A stretch of DNA of 64,000 nt. It comes from Stichopus chloronotus. Its lineage: Eukaryota; Echinodermata; Holothuroidea; Aspidochirotida; Stichopodidae. A program made the translations under genes and the position numbers. Numbering within the stretch: the stretch's first letter is position 1; every line of letters starts with the position of its first letter. The DNA lies in contig CM037836.1 of assembly GCA_021234535.1 (NCBI GenBank), forward strand, positions 15,483,111-15,547,110, read 5' to 3'. Below are positions 10,873 to 22,079 of this stretch, one piece after another. The notes beneath the pieces are model-generated. The model did not search any database. It was given only the letters and a program-made list of their open reading frames with translations, and was not told the DNA's origin.

Positions 10873-11384
10873 GAAAGGAACCAAGATTGCTTATTTCGGT
10901 AAGTGCATTAAGTCGGACACATAGGTGTTGCTTCAAATAAATAAAAATAACATTGATGAAACAAGTGTCAGGATTTCTACTGTTATTGTTATTACTAGTT
11001 TTTAGAAGAATGCAACAGCTGATGAGTCTCAACTTCCTGCCTTGCGATGTTGGAAAATATGAAACATTTTCTTTCAAACTTACGTACTTCAAGTACTTTA
11101 CTAGACTAATAAAAATCTAGGAATTTTAACAACCAAAACCACCAGCCCATCAAGAAAAATACCACCTACATCGCATACACACATGGTATCTCGTACATTC
11201 TCATTCTCACACCACAGAAGAAGCACTAATATATTCACACTCGTTCAAAGTACAACATTGGATTTTGCTATGGAATTAGAAGCGAAAAATGACAACCAAT
11301 GACAATGCGCCTTTCAGTTCAAAGTGGAACTGAGCAAAGTGGGGAAAGATGCAACTTCAGGATATCCGTTAGACAAAATTGTAA
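10873..11384. other. Unassigned DNA before the PLE
   Basis: The minus frame 10826-11092 has no recognisable motif. The PLE's 5' terminus must lie here or just downstream, but no terminal repeat or ribozyme was found. Confidence 0.35.
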
Positions 11385-11408
11385 TTGTTAAACCCATCTA
11401 CTAGACAT

Positions 11409-12086
11409 ATGACAAACAACCACCTTAATATGTTCACTTTGCGGACATTCATGTTAATACATATGTCCATATCAGTTGTGAATAGTCCAAAAGTCCATTC
11501 GGTGATGGAAACTTCTCTGCTGCCGGACATACCTGCATCGCCTGTTAAGTCAGATATCTCTTTCTCAGAAGACGATATACCCTGTGGACAACGTTCCCCT
11601 GCCAATAAAAGGCTCACAAACAGAATCCACCTAGAGGAGGGAAACTACAAAAAAGTAAGAGACCACGCTGAGACTTTAAAGGAAATTCAGTCGAAGGTCA
11701 TCGCTTTAACCAACGGCATCTCACAGGTAGACGACGCTAAAAGCGTACCCTACCAGCTCAAGGTCCGTAGAGATCCACCTAGGCTCCCGGGGCACCTTAA
11801 CTTCTCGGAGGAGTTCACGAGTTCTTGGAACTCTGTTCTTCAACGGGCAGGAAAGAGGCTCTGCAGAGTTTGGAGAGAAGAGCTATCACGCCAAGCTAAG
11901 AGGCAACGTGAGAGATTCCTCGAAAAGGAAGCTAGAGCCAAAGCTGACCTTAACTCAACTTCTGAATCCGTCGAGGCCAACCGCCTCTTGACCACGCTCT
12001 TAAAAGCATCTGCCAGGAAGGAAGAGAATAAAGTCTCCCGCCGCTCAAAGGCATCCAAAAGGCACCACCCCTACAAGAAGAGGTAG
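11409..12086 (+). CDS. PLE N-terminal basic region (ORF upstream of RT)
   Basis: The frame opens at 11385 after an in-frame TAA; the first ATG is at 11409. It reads to a TAG at 12084-12086. The first half is Ser/Pro-rich and unrecognised. The C-terminal third is highly basic and helical (RQAKRQRERFLEKEARAKAD, then a Lys/Arg-rich end), as expected of a nucleic-acid-binding leader in front of an RT. The next codons after TAG stay open in the same frame into the RT ORF, so these are either two proteins, one protein made by readthrough or re-initiation, or one protein broken by a recent nonsense mutation. No catalytic motif is seen. Confidence 0.65.
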   Translation: MTNNHLNMFTLRTFMLIHMSISVVNSPKVHSVMETSLLPDIPASPVKSDISFSEDDIPCGQRSPANKRLTNRIHLEEGNYKKVRDHAETLKEIQSKVIALTNGISQVDDAKSVPYQLKVRRDPPRLPGHLNFSEEFTSSWNSVLQRAGKRLCRVWREELSRQAKRQRERFLEKEARAKADLNSTSESVEANRLLTTLLKASARKEENKVSRRSKASKRHHPYKKR

Positions 12087-12167
12087 TACATCACCACCAA
12101 AACTCAACGGCTCTTTTTAGGGCCACCAAATTCTCCAGAAAGAGCAGGCTCTACCCTTCTTGAAAAC

Positions 12168-14204
12168 ATGCAAAGTTCTCTCTCTCTTCATTCTTCCTCT
12201 TTCACCATATCTAAGAATAATAGGAAAAAGAGGAAATTTGTCCGTTCTTTTAAAGCTAAGAAAAGCATAAATAAATGTCGCACCAACTACAGGGGACATG
12301 AGGCTACACGTAGCCATCTAAAAACCTTATCACTTCATAGAGAAGCTGAAACATTTTCAAAATTCGTGCTAAACCTCTCTGACAGAAACATGTCTGATAT
12401 AGAGATTATTGCACTGGGTAAAGGGCTGAAATTTATTGCCACGCCGGTAAAACCGAAACGTAGCGAGATTCTCAAGTCCATTAAAGACCTAAAGAGAAAA
12501 ATGAGAATTCGCTTCATCATGCATGATAAAAAGCAAACAGGCCATAACAAATTCCGGCTTCCATCTACATGGTCACCTCAAATGACCTTCAGCAAAAATC
12601 TAGAGGACTATCTAGAAGCAACACAGGCAGAAATAGCCAGTGTTCCTATCCGAAATGTCCAAAGCAATGTTAACACGTCAGAGTTGTTTGCATTAAACGC
12701 ATTGAAAAACGATCACTCTGTCGTTATTAAACCATTTGATAAAGGTAGAGGCATTGCTATACTGAATCACGCAGACTATCAAGCCGAAGTTGAAAGGCAT
12801 TTGTCTAGTCACCACTACGAAAAGTTAGATAGTGATATGACATCGGAAACTAAAAAGTTAGTCCAAGAGACGCTACTAGACATGTTCTCTAAAAATGAGA
12901 TTGATAAAAGCACCTTGGAGTACCTATCCCCGTTCAACCATAAAACCCGCACACCAGTAATATACGTGCTACCAAAAGTACACAAGGCCCCTCCGGCTAA
13001 TTCAAAATTTGCTGGTAGGCCTATAATCAGCGGCAACGGGTCACCCACGAAGAAAATCTCTGAATTCGTGGACTTTTTCTTGCTTCCTCTTGTAACAAAA
13101 CAAGAAACGTACGTGAAAGACACAAATCACATTTTAAAAGTTCTGGAAGCAACTGAGCTACCAAAAGCAGTACTCCTTGCAACTCTCGATGTCGTCTCCA
13201 TGTACACCAACACTCCCCAAGAGGAGGCACTCGATATCTGTGAAGAAGTCTATGCAAAGGCAGATAAAAGCCTATATGAAATTAATAAAATTTCTCCCAC
13301 CTCCATGCGCAAACTAATTGAACTCATCCTCAAAAGGAATTGCTTTGAGTTTTATAAAAAGTTTTACCGCCAAAAAATTGGCTGCGCCATGGGCAGTCAA
13401 GCTTCACCAGAAATCTGTGATATATTTATGGACAAAATCAAGAAACAGATTATCCCAACAGATCCTAAAATCCTAAAATGGCTTCGTTACAGAGACGACA
13501 TCCTTTTGCTGTATGATGGCACAGCCACAGAGCTCGAGAAACTAGTGGTGAGGATGAATGATATTCATCATCTCCTCAAGTTCACAGTAGAAATCTCTAA
13601 CTCTGAGGTCACCTACCTAGATCTGAGAATCTTCAAAGGTCCTAAGTTTCACTCTACTGGTTTCCTAGATACAAAAATCTACACCAAACCTACTGAAACT
13701 TATCAATACCTCGATAGAAACTCTGCACATCCACTTGCCACCTTTGAAGGCTTCATTAAAGGAGAAGTGCTGCGTTATGTACGTCTCTGTAACAATGAGA
13801 CCGACTTCATCCATAAAAGAGATGAATTTAAAGAGAAACTTCTACTGCGAAACTATGGGGAAGAAGAATTTGCCACGGCCACTAGAGGCATTTCTTTCGA
13901 AAACCGTGAGCACTATCTTACCACAAAACCCAAAGAAAGGGAACCACCTCTAGTCTTCACACTGACGTATACACCCCATATCAAAACCCAGCACCTGAAA
14001 GAGGCTATTCGGAAACACTGGTATTTAATATCAGAGCACCCGATTTTATCCAAGCTGTTTCCGAACGAACCGATTCTTGCCTATAAAAGGGCCCCAAATC
14101 TAAAAGATTTACTTGTCAAATCAAGGTTTCAAAGTAATGAAGAATCGTTCGACAGTCAGGACTCGCACGAAGATCTACTGAATGCGCTCATAGCTGCACT
14201 CTGA
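12168..14204 (+). CDS. Penelope-like reverse transcriptase
   Basis: A 678-residue RNA-directed DNA polymerase that would copy its own RNA at a chromosomal nick. Landmarks: the PLE N-terminal motif around residues 80-93 (IALGKGLKFIATP); DKG at 191-193 in 'VVIKPFDKGRGIAIL'; LPKVHK at 268-273; GRPIISG at 283-289; motif A DVVSMYTNTP at 341-350 with the catalytic Asp; motif B MGSQASP at 408-414; motif C YRDD at 441-444 giving the Asp pair; then TYLDL at 482-486 and the KPT thumb motif at 507-509. All catalytic residues are present and there is no frameshift. ATG at 12168 is the first Met after the TAG, but the frame is open from 12087. The C-terminus ends without the CCHH-like linker and GIY-YIG domain seen in the other two PLEs of this window. 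The YRDD box separates it from the YIDD type at 50.8 kb, so it is a different PLE lineage. Confidence 0.9.
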   Translation: MQSSLSLHSSSFTISKNNRKKRKFVRSFKAKKSINKCRTNYRGHEATRSHLKTLSLHREAETFSKFVLNLSDRNMSDIEIIALGKGLKFIATPVKPKRSEILKSIKDLKRKMRIRFIMHDKKQTGHNKFRLPSTWSPQMTFSKNLEDYLEATQAEIASVPIRNVQSNVNTSELFALNALKNDHSVVIKPFDKGRGIAILNHADYQAEVERHLSSHHYEKLDSDMTSETKKLVQETLLDMFSKNEIDKSTLEYLSPFNHKTRTPVIYVLPKVHKAPPANSKFAGRPIISGNGSPTKKISEFVDFFLLPLVTKQETYVKDTNHILKVLEATELPKAVLLATLDVVSMYTNTPQEEALDICEEVYAKADKSLYEINKISPTSMRKLIELILKRNCFEFYKKFYRQKIGCAMGSQASPEICDIFMDKIKKQIIPTDPKILKWLRYRDDILLLYDGTATELEKLVVRMNDIHHLLKFTVEISNSEVTYLDLRIFKGPKFHSTGFLDTKIYTKPTETYQYLDRNSAHPLATFEGFIKGEVLRYVRLCNNETDFIHKRDEFKEKLLLRNYGEEEFATATRGISFENREHYLTTKPKEREPPLVFTLTYTPHIKTQHLKEAIRKHWYLISEHPILSKLFPNEPILAYKRAPNLKDLLVKSRFQSNEESFDSQDSHEDLLNALIAAL

Positions 14205-14290
14205 GCTTATACTCGTTTACGTGCACTAAAGAACACGCATTCCTAAAATAAAATTTTACGACACTTATGCCTAAAATATAAAATATTAAA

Positions 14291-14363
14291 AGGCTTACTA
14301 CTGATGACGCTCCTCCACATTTGAGTATGAGAGCAGAAACCGGTCTAGTTGGTCATAAGAACC
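14291..14363 (+). ncRNA. Hammerhead-like motif in the PLE 3' tail
   Basis: CTGATGA at 14301-14307, stem II GCTC/GAGC closing a long loop, GAAAC at 14336-14340, stem III ACC/GGT and a cleavage-type C at 14354. Stem I is only partly paired (CTTA with TAAG, separated by a CTA bulge), and one mismatch sits at the base of stem II. Position just after the RT ORF fits a PLE terminal ribozyme. It may be inactive. Confidence 0.4.
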
Positions 14364-14950
14364 ACTACTCTGTCATATCACTGTTTAAAAGTATGTCATT
14401 TCTACTACTTAAAAGTATGTCATTTCAAAATGCTGGAAATGTTTCACCAAGGGTACATGCAACAAGTTCATGTTATACCCGGGCGTTTCCCCTTAAAAAT
14501 TCCCTTCGGGTTCTGCGTCGCTCGTTGTGTTAGATAGTGTTCAACCGCCTACCCCCATTTTTCATTTTTTAATGAAGTTTTGGTCTTTCTTGTTCCAATT
14601 ATCATAGTATTTACATATGACTGATTTTCAAACTGACTCATTCAATGTATCTTTGGAATGATCTTCTCGATATGGCCATGATAGGAATTCGAATATTATG
14701 TAGTGGTTGTAGTTTTGCAAGGACTGAAAATTTCTCCTCTGTGACACACTGACCCAGTTTTTGTGATCATATCACAGTGTCGTCCGCTTAGTCCTAACTC
14801 TGACAGTGCACCATTAACTTTGCATCCAAATTTGAAACTTCCATTTTCTGTTTTATGTAAATATACTTGTAAGTTGTAACCATCATTTCTGTCTCTGCTT
14901 TTCGACATACATTTTTAATACAGACATACTTTCTGACCAGACAAGAAGAC
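14364..14950. other. Unassigned DNA
   Basis: May include the rest of the PLE 3' end and the start of the hAT relic. No motif was defended. The 70-codon frames at 14321-14537 are unsupported. Confidence 0.35.
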
Positions 14951-15434
14951 CTTAGTTCTGTGAAGGAACTTCTTTCTAATAACCTACTTTTGGTAGAAAT
15001 TTCAGAAACGGCAACAGCTGAAACCCCTGACTCACAAATCCCGGGCGGCGAAGCTACAACTTCAACTGCACCTGACACACCGGTGTTACCACCAACAGCA
15101 AAGAAGAAGCGAAAACTTGGTTTGTGGTTAGGTAATGAGAAGACCCCCCTGGAGGCTGCTATACAAACAGACAGAGGTTGACACAGAAACCTGATACACC
15201 GCGATGCCCGCATAAACTGTGAGGAGTGAGGAGAACCCCATCCAGTGGTGGCGAGACCATGTGAAAGACTTCGCATTCCTAGCAAACTTCCCCCGAAAGT
15301 ATCTCTGTATCCAGGCTACCTCATCTCCCTCTTAGAGACTTTCCAAGAAAGCAGGGCACATCGTTACCCCAAAGCGGGCACAGCTCAATCCCGAAGAAGA
15401 AAATATGCTAGTGATTTTAGCACAGAACTTGTGA
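14951..15434 (+). pseudogene. hAT (ZBED-like) transposase relic, C-terminal dimerisation part
   Basis: A broken DNA transposase. Frame 14960-15181 gives a Ser/Thr/Pro-rich linker ending KKKRKLG and 'TPLEAA'. A shift then leads into the frame of 15228-15434, which reads 'NPIQWWRDHVKDF', 'LANFPRKYLCIQATS', then a TAG at 15333-15335 where the family has Glu of 'SER', then 'KAGHIVTPKRAQLNPEEE' and 'LVILAQNL' before a natural TGA at 15432. That is the canonical hATC dimerisation domain order (WW, ATS.PSER, AG.IV, R..L.PE, LV.L..NL). The catalytic core and BED finger are absent and stops plus a frameshift make it dead. A Jockey-like relic follows immediately. Confidence 0.85.
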
Positions 15435-15544
15435 ACTTTCATATTGTTTTAACTGTTCACTTCCACTTAATTTGTTCAAAGTACAGAGTACCATTAATTC
15501 CACTTACAGATTATGGTGCTCGTCACTGTACAATCACCAAAATG

Positions 15545-16546
15545 TAAATAGCATCCTGCTTGGTTTCGATCGAACAAGCTTTCACTTAATGTACACAAAA
15601 CAAATTTATGGTTTTTCACCCTTACCAGAGTAAGGTGTCTAATATACCGCTTACAATCGGTGGTCAATCTATTTCTTCTGTAATTGCTACAAAGTTCCTC
15701 GGTGTTAGTTTCGATAAGCATATTACCTGGAAACCCCACATTCAAAACGTCCAAAGTGTTGTTTCTACGATTATAGGATCCATGAATAAATTCAAAATTT
15801 TGTTCCTAAGAGTACTTTGTTGTCCTTTCTATAATGCTATAATTTTACCCCACCTACATTATTGTGCTATTTTTTGGGCTAGCACTTGTCCATCTTCCAT
15901 CAATAGTCTCTATTTGCTTCAGAAAAAGGGGATCAGAATTACTCATAACACTTCCTGTCACCAACACTCTATGCCCTTTTCAATGAATTAAAGATCCTTA
16001 CAATTTTTTACATCTATAAGTACCAACTAGAAATTTTTATTATTAACGCAGCATGAAAATTTATCACCTGATAATTACACAAATTTGTTTACTTTAGTAA
16101 TAGTATCCAGACATACTAAACTCGGAATAATCAAACTTTACTTGTACTGTTCACTTATTCCTCTACTGTGTGTTTCAATGGTCCCAGAGTTTGGAATTCG
16201 CTCAACAAATCTTAAAATTGTTGTCACTAGGTCACTGTCATGTTTCAAGAAAAACTTGAAGACGTATTTACTTCAGTCAAGACTTTTTCTTAAGCTTCTT
16301 AAGCTAACTTTTTTCTCCTCTTCACTTTCATTCTTGTTTTACATTTTTCTTTTTCCCTGACTTAACTGTTTGTTTAGATGTTACTATTCATTCTTTGTCA
16401 TTTTTGTTTTCATTGAAAGGTGGCCTGAGCTTGATAAGCTTCTTTCGGTTCTCAACACTCTTTATTACGTTATTGGAATATTTGTAAATTTGTACTGCCA
16501 TCGGTTCTGAATGTGTAAATAAAGCTAATTAAATGAAAAAATAAGA
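15545..16546 (+). pseudogene. Jockey-like non-LTR retrotransposon, 5'-truncated and decayed
   Basis: C-terminal part of a LINE reverse transcriptase protein. A first frame near 15555-15620 reads 'WFRSNKLSLNVHKTN', the conserved WF..NKL.LN..KT box. After a frameshift, 15630-15991 reads 'ATKFLGVSFDKHITWKPH' (KFLGV box) and 'ILPHLHYCAIFW'. A further shifted frame at 16085-16360 carries 'SLSCFKKNLKTYLL' near the protein end. The 3' UTR has 'aagcttctttcggttctc' and ends with AATAAA at about 16519 and an A-rich tail near 16535-16545. Multiple frameshifts show it is an old copy. Jockey versus a related clade is inferred from the boxes. Confidence 0.75.
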
Positions 16547-17600
16547 CTTTAGTTTCTTATATTTTATACGTGTACTGAATGATTACGCTTTAGTATGACA
16601 TTACTATAGAACTGCCAATAAAAATGGGAGCAAGAGTTTATCACCCAAAAGTTAGTGTGATCATATTTTCAGTCCATTCTCAATATTTTGCAATCTGCAG
16701 AAGTGCCCAACCCCCTGGCCCTGGAATGCTCACGGTATTTAACTATTACAACTCAGTCACTATTTACGGTAAAAATTGCAGCTGCAGGTTTTCCCTTGTA
16801 GTTAAACCTTTTTGGCAGAACATTTCTAGGCAAACTTCCAACAACATTACTTGCAGGTGCAGTTTTGTGCAGTGGACAAGCAGCAAGCTGCAAGGCTCCG
16901 AAGTTTTCCTCGGGTAAAAAATCATGCCTCGCTTAAACAATGTCGATATGCTACAATCCAAAAGACCTCCATATGAGGACTTACAAGTTAAAGTTCCAAA
17001 GTCACATGAAGTTGCAGGATTTGGAATATACCATTTAAATAGGTCGGAAAAAAGTTCGAACATCAAACCATTCTCATTACGTGTAGGCTGTGCAGTTTGC
17101 ACACAGTAATGAGGCAGCTGTTACACAATGATTTGTGGAACGCAACATTTGCATCCTAACAGACCCTAAGTTGGGAGGGAGCTCTTGGTATTAAGCATAT
17201 TTTCTATTTCGGTATTTCATTCAGGTATATATCGTCGGTATATCATATAGATTACTTTGCTGTCAGTTTACCTTACTACATGCTTTGCTACAAGGGATTT
17301 ATGAATACCGTATCAGGTGTGAGTCAGGCTAGCTATCAGTATTAAGGAAGATAGGGAGTGGGCACTATTAAAATGTGTTTACAGCATTTGGGTTAAACAC
17401 TGTGAGCATGAGAATGAGATGGGATAATGTGTAGAATAGTTGTGTGGTGCGGGGAGAATCTGCCTTTAGGAATGTCCTGTTTTCGAATCCCAGAGAGAAG
17501 GAATTGACATTGCAGTAACAAACTTTAGGCATTTTTTTCTGGTTCTCAATCAGTGAAATATAGTAATATGAATGGAATACCAACAAACATGACATACAAT
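16547..17600. other. Unassigned DNA with an open frame on each strand
   Basis: Plus frames 16624-16917 and 16924-17109 and a minus frame 16764-17102 are open over about 110 codons. None shows a recognisable domain. The plus pair are separated by one stop and could be a decayed coding segment. Function unknown. Confidence 0.3.
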
Positions 17601-18480
17601 GTTTTCAGTATATACCTATATTTTGTACTTATAGATTTTTACTACATATCGGTTTAAGTCGGAAGACTGTAAATCGGTATCGGTATGGAAATGAATACCG
17701 ATAATACCAAGTATCGATATTCTGAAGAAGCTTATTTCTTGCACATCACTGAAAATAACTTTTCTCAGAGAAAAGTTATCTGATAATACTGTCATCATCA
17801 CAAAAAAAAATGTAAGAATGTCAATTGATAATCACCGACTTAATGGGAAATGAAAAAATAGAATGACACAAATTAATGAAGCTTTGATTAAACTTTGTTA
17901 ATGCTAACAACTAAGAATGTTATCTTTTTTCTACTACCTAAATTTGCATACATCAGGTTAATGGAAATTAAATCAACTTCACCAAATTCATCACTTTTCA
18001 TTCTTTCCGAAGAGGATACCTTTGTACAAGATCACAATTTTTAGCAAATGTATGAAAATTCAGAATGTTTCAAAAGAGAGGATTTCAAGTAATAATATAA
18101 CAATATAATTACTTAAAATTTGATATAATCAAGTTTTTTCAAGTATTCAACAGACGATAGTATTGCCATCATATTGAAAACTTAATGTTTTTATTGGAAT
18201 TTAGTTGTCAGTAACCTATATTATGTCACTATGATCGTTTGCTTCACTGCTTCATTGAATGTTTAAAATATATTCTTCCACATTATAGTAGATAACTTTT
18301 CCTACAAGAAAGGTATTTGATAATATCTATCATAATCTCGAACAATGTGCAAAGTTCAATTGATACTTACCCACTGAATCATAGGGGAAGGATAAAATAG
18401 AATGACAAACCAGTATGCAGAAATGCATTGCGGTTTTGATGATCCGATTTTAAAATTTTTGCGGAATCTGATATAATAGC
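17601..18480. repeat. 530-558 bp array units
   Basis: Two units with 'tcatcacttttcattctttc', 'gaggatttcaagtaataat' and, near 18370, a minus-strand CAG-TGG-GTAAGTATC motif. At about 17935 the unit carries 'ctacctaaatttgc', the counterpart of the coiled-coil exon's acceptor. Confidence 0.75.
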
Positions 18481-19015
18481 ATTAGTATGTTGTATGTGTC
18501 ACATTGAGCTACCTATGCTTTACATGAAGTATGAGATCTGCACAAGCTTCCTTTCTTGAGATCATACCTACATGTTCTCAAGTTGACGCTTGTGGACATG
18601 GAATAACCTTCTACGTCCACTAAAGACTAACGTTCTTGTGCTAAATGAGATACAACTACACATTGGATATGACATCTGTCCAAGCGTCCCTTCTTGAGAT
18701 AACGTTTACAAGAATTCCACACTGTGACCCTGTTGACTACAAATGACCTTTGACCTTCACTAAAGAAAATGAAAATGTTTGTAAATTCAATGAGATAAAC
18801 CTACAATCTAATTGGGAGATCTGCCCAAGTTTTCCTTCTTGAAACATTGTGCTTACAATATTTTCACAATTTGACCCCTGTTGACCTCAAATGACCTGTG
18901 ACCTCCACCAAAATCAACAGGAATGTGGTAATTAATGTGACACACTCACATACCAAATGTGAAATTTGTCCAAGCTTCTTGCGGTATAATGTTTACAAGT
19001 AAGCTGTGTCGGTAG
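18481..19015 (+). mobile_element. Core-repeat element, second subfamily (truncated)
   Basis: About three units with 'caagcttcccttcttgagat', 'gtttacaag..ttttcaca' and 'tgacctttgacct'. It differs from the 10-kb subfamily by 'gacccctgttgacc'. No terminal hairpin was found. Confidence 0.55.
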
Positions 19016-21239
19016 GAGCACTATGCATATATCAGCATACATGGCTGCTACATACCTAATAAACCGTACATTTTCCTGGAATCACTGTTTACTGTGTTAC
19101 TTGTACGTACCACAGTGTTGTCATGTAGCAATGTACAGAGGATGCATATGTCTGTGTAAACAGTGTCAATTTCTCCAAGATCTTCTTTAAATGCGAATAA
19201 GTTTTGAAAAAAATGTGTTCAGTTTCATGTGTGTACTCTGTCTTTGAGTAAGCGTTACACTAATGTTCATCTTGACTCTACTCACTGCAACGTTCCTTTC
19301 TTCCTATAGCATACTCGGTACACCCGTAGCAGCAGTAACTTAAATTTCATGAAATAACTGCTTACTACACTAATTAAACATACCATCATTTTGTCGCACA
19401 GACATGTTCCCTGTATACGAATGTCTACGTTAAGTTGCTAACCACACAGTCCTCTTGAGGAAGAAAAATTGCTGCAGCAATAAAAATGCTGAAGTGAAAT
19501 GACATTACCTCAGCTAAAGTAAGTTTTACCACAGCATCTTTAATAATGATAACTTTTCCATGTCACCATCATCAAATGGCAGGAAAATATCTGTTTTACC
19601 ACTTTAACTCTGCCATCAATTAAGACCTAACACATTTCCATAACAACCCCGAAAAAGCATGCATTTGTTTTCTTTTTACCAAAAAAGTGAGGAATCCAGA
19701 TACACTGAGTGGCAATATGCAACCATTTACTTGAGGATGGAAGATATAAGGAAGTTTTAAGTAGAACATTAACAAGAAACTCCTCTACCCATCCCCTGTG
19801 GCTATAAGCCAATATGATTGAGCAGAGCTTGGTCTCAAATGCATTTAAGTTGGAGTTATGAAATTGTGTTGGTTTGTCATAACATATGGTGAACTTTTCT
19901 CCACTCTTTGAGTTTAATGGGCAAAGTTTTAGTGTAAAATATGCCATCCTGTTCCTGATGACCCAATATAAGCTTAGCAATATATAAGGCAACATAAAGC
20001 ACATTTTCAAATAGTTTGGGTCAAAATTTGCTTGAAAATCTTAGTCTTGTCTGTTCCTGTACAGTAAGTGTAGGGCACCACAAATACATGTGTTGGCTAG
20101 ACTGTATCTCAGTATTACGTATATGTGTTAGGCTATAGCAAAAGTCCCAAGTCACTCTGAACGAAAATATCTCGTAGAAGGAAACCTTCAAATTAAAAGT
20201 TGTGAAAATGATGTGGATTGCTAGTTTGGGGTCTTTTGCACATGCCATGCAAATGTTTTTGGCAGTTTTGACAGATTGAGATTTTTTTGTACTTTTGCCA
20301 CTCGATCTTGTTTTTCTGAACATGTGATATTAACTACAGTACCAAGTGTACAAAGACAACAAAACAGCGGGTGAGATCCAACTATGGTTTTTGTGACTGA
20401 AATCTCTTGCTTTAGGGAGTCTAAAACCTAATAACAACACTCGAAGTTTGCATCAACAGAAAGTTGTCTTTGGACCATACGTTGGGTAAGCATTCGCTCT
20501 GACCAGGGAGGTATTTGACAATAGCAACTCCCTGTTCTGGTCATACTGCTTTGCATACGCGATGTACTGTATGTGTGTCGGCTAGTTACATGGGCAGTAT
20601 GTACTTGAGACGAATCTACCATTCTATGCAACGTTAACGAAACAGACTAGACAGATAGGTGTGCAACTGACTCAGTACAGGGAGATGGTATACGGAGATG
20701 GGCTAAAAACTGTTGGTGAAAACCTTAGTTAGCTATTTTTCCCCCACTTCTACGACTGAGGTTTCTTTTTGGCGGGAATTTTGAGGCAAATGTTACTTCA
20801 TGTTTCATCAACATGCATGTTTCCCAAATTGTAGCAACGAAATGGGAACATGCATGCAATTCACTCCTCTTTTTACTATTCTGATGTATCTAATATGGTG
20901 GCAAGTACAGCCATATCGGCCTTTCGACTGTTTTTCTGTGTTTGATGTGCCCTGCAAGGTGCACAGCTTTTGCGGACACAACTTGAAGAGGTTGTCTTGG
21001 AATTTTCCATAACCCCAATCACGGACTATTCCAATTACGTACAGTTCAGTTACGTACTCTCTGATCGACTAACTTGAGAAGCGAGGGGGTATCAATTGGT
21101 TTCTTCACACGGCTTTACTTTTTACGACGTATTGTCCATTTTTCCTGGTACACCTGGTATGTTTGGTATACTTGTTAGCTATTAATTTTGATACTGCAGG
21201 TGTAGGTGTCAATGCCATGCCCACATACACCAGGTAAAT
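19016..21239. other. Mostly single-copy DNA, no identified gene
   Basis: The minus frames 19627-20010 (127 codons), 20021-20323 (100 codons, starting MFRKTRSSGKSTKKSQSV) and 20428-20631 were inspected. The second begins with ATG, is basic and could end at a GAAG|GTTTCC donor, but no domain is recognised. Transcript data would be needed to call any of these. Confidence 0.35.
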
Positions 21240-22045
21240 TGACACAGTTTATTTACAAGGTTTTCACACTTTGACCCTTGTTGACCCCAAGTGACTGTTG
21301 ACCGCCATTAAAAAATAACGTTCTTGTACTCTATAAGAAACACCAACATACTTCATATGACTCTGTCCAAGCTTCCCTTCTTGAGATATTGTGTTTACAA
21401 GGTTTTCACAACTTGACCCCTGTTGACCGCAAATGGCCTTTGACCTCCACCAGAATCAATAAGGATGTTGCACTCAATGTGGTACACCAACGCACTAAAT
21501 ACATTTGTCCAAGTTTCCCTTCTTGAAATATTGTGTTCACAAGGTTTTCACAATTTGACCCCTGTTGACCCCAAACGACCTTTGACCTCCACCAAAAACA
21601 ATAGGGTTTTTCTACTCAATGTGGTACACCAATGCACTAAATATGACAATTGTCCAAGTTTCCCTTCTTGAAATATAGTGTTTTCAAGTTTTCACAATTT
21701 GACCCCTGTTAACCCCAAATGACCTTTGACCTCCACCAAAAACAATAGAATTCTTCTATTCAATTTGGTACACCTACATACTAAGCAAGAGATATGTCCA
21801 AGCTTCCCTTCTTGAGATATAGTGTTTACAAGGTTTTCACAATTTGACCCCTGTTGACCCCAAATGATCTTTGACCTCCATCAAAAATGATAGGATTCTT
21901 CTTCTCAATATGGTACACCTACACACCACATCTGAGATCTGTCTAAGCTTCCCTTCGTGATATATCATGTTTACAAGGTAGGGCGTCACGGACATACACA
22001 CACGCACACCCACACACGCACACACACACGCCCTTACACTCACAC
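21240..22045 (+). mobile_element. Core-repeat element, second subfamily, ~144-bp units
   Basis: Five units with anchors near 21295, 21439, 21581, 21725 and 21870 (142-145 bp period), ending in 'gtttacaaggtagggcgtcac' and a CA/CGCA microsatellite at about 21990-22031. The 3' hairpin of the first subfamily is not visible. Confidence 0.7.
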
Positions 22046-22079
22046 CTATGCGTGATTACAAAGGTTACGATTATCATCG

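Larger units (their letters stand above)
11385..14363 (+). mobile_element. Nearly intact Penelope-like retroelement lacking a C-terminal GIY-YIG domain
   Basis: A single reading frame (phase constant) runs from the TAA just before 11385 to the stop at 14204 with only one internal stop, TAG at 12084-12086. It encodes a basic N-terminal segment and a complete PLE reverse transcriptase, followed about 90 bp later by a hammerhead-like motif (14291-14363). No GIY-YIG endonuclease follows the RT, and none was seen upstream where N-terminal-endonuclease PLEs carry it. GC content and codon usage differ from the AT-rich surroundings, as expected of a recent insertion. Confidence 0.8.

Noticed and set aside
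11010..11062. CTGATGAG followed by GAAAC as a hammerhead near the PLE 5' end
   Set aside because: No complementary stem II between the two boxes and no stem I or III.
10985..11062. Minus-strand segment reading RQEVETHQLLHSSKN as another coiled-coil exon
   Set aside because: Weak acceptor, immediate stop, and another overlapping frame is equally open; insufficient support.
13735..13953. 72-codon plus frame inside the PLE RT
   Set aside because: Out-of-frame shadow of the RT ORF.
19627..20323. Two adjacent minus-strand frames as a split gene
   Set aside because: No domain or convincing splice pair was found; one ATG and a basic start are not enough.
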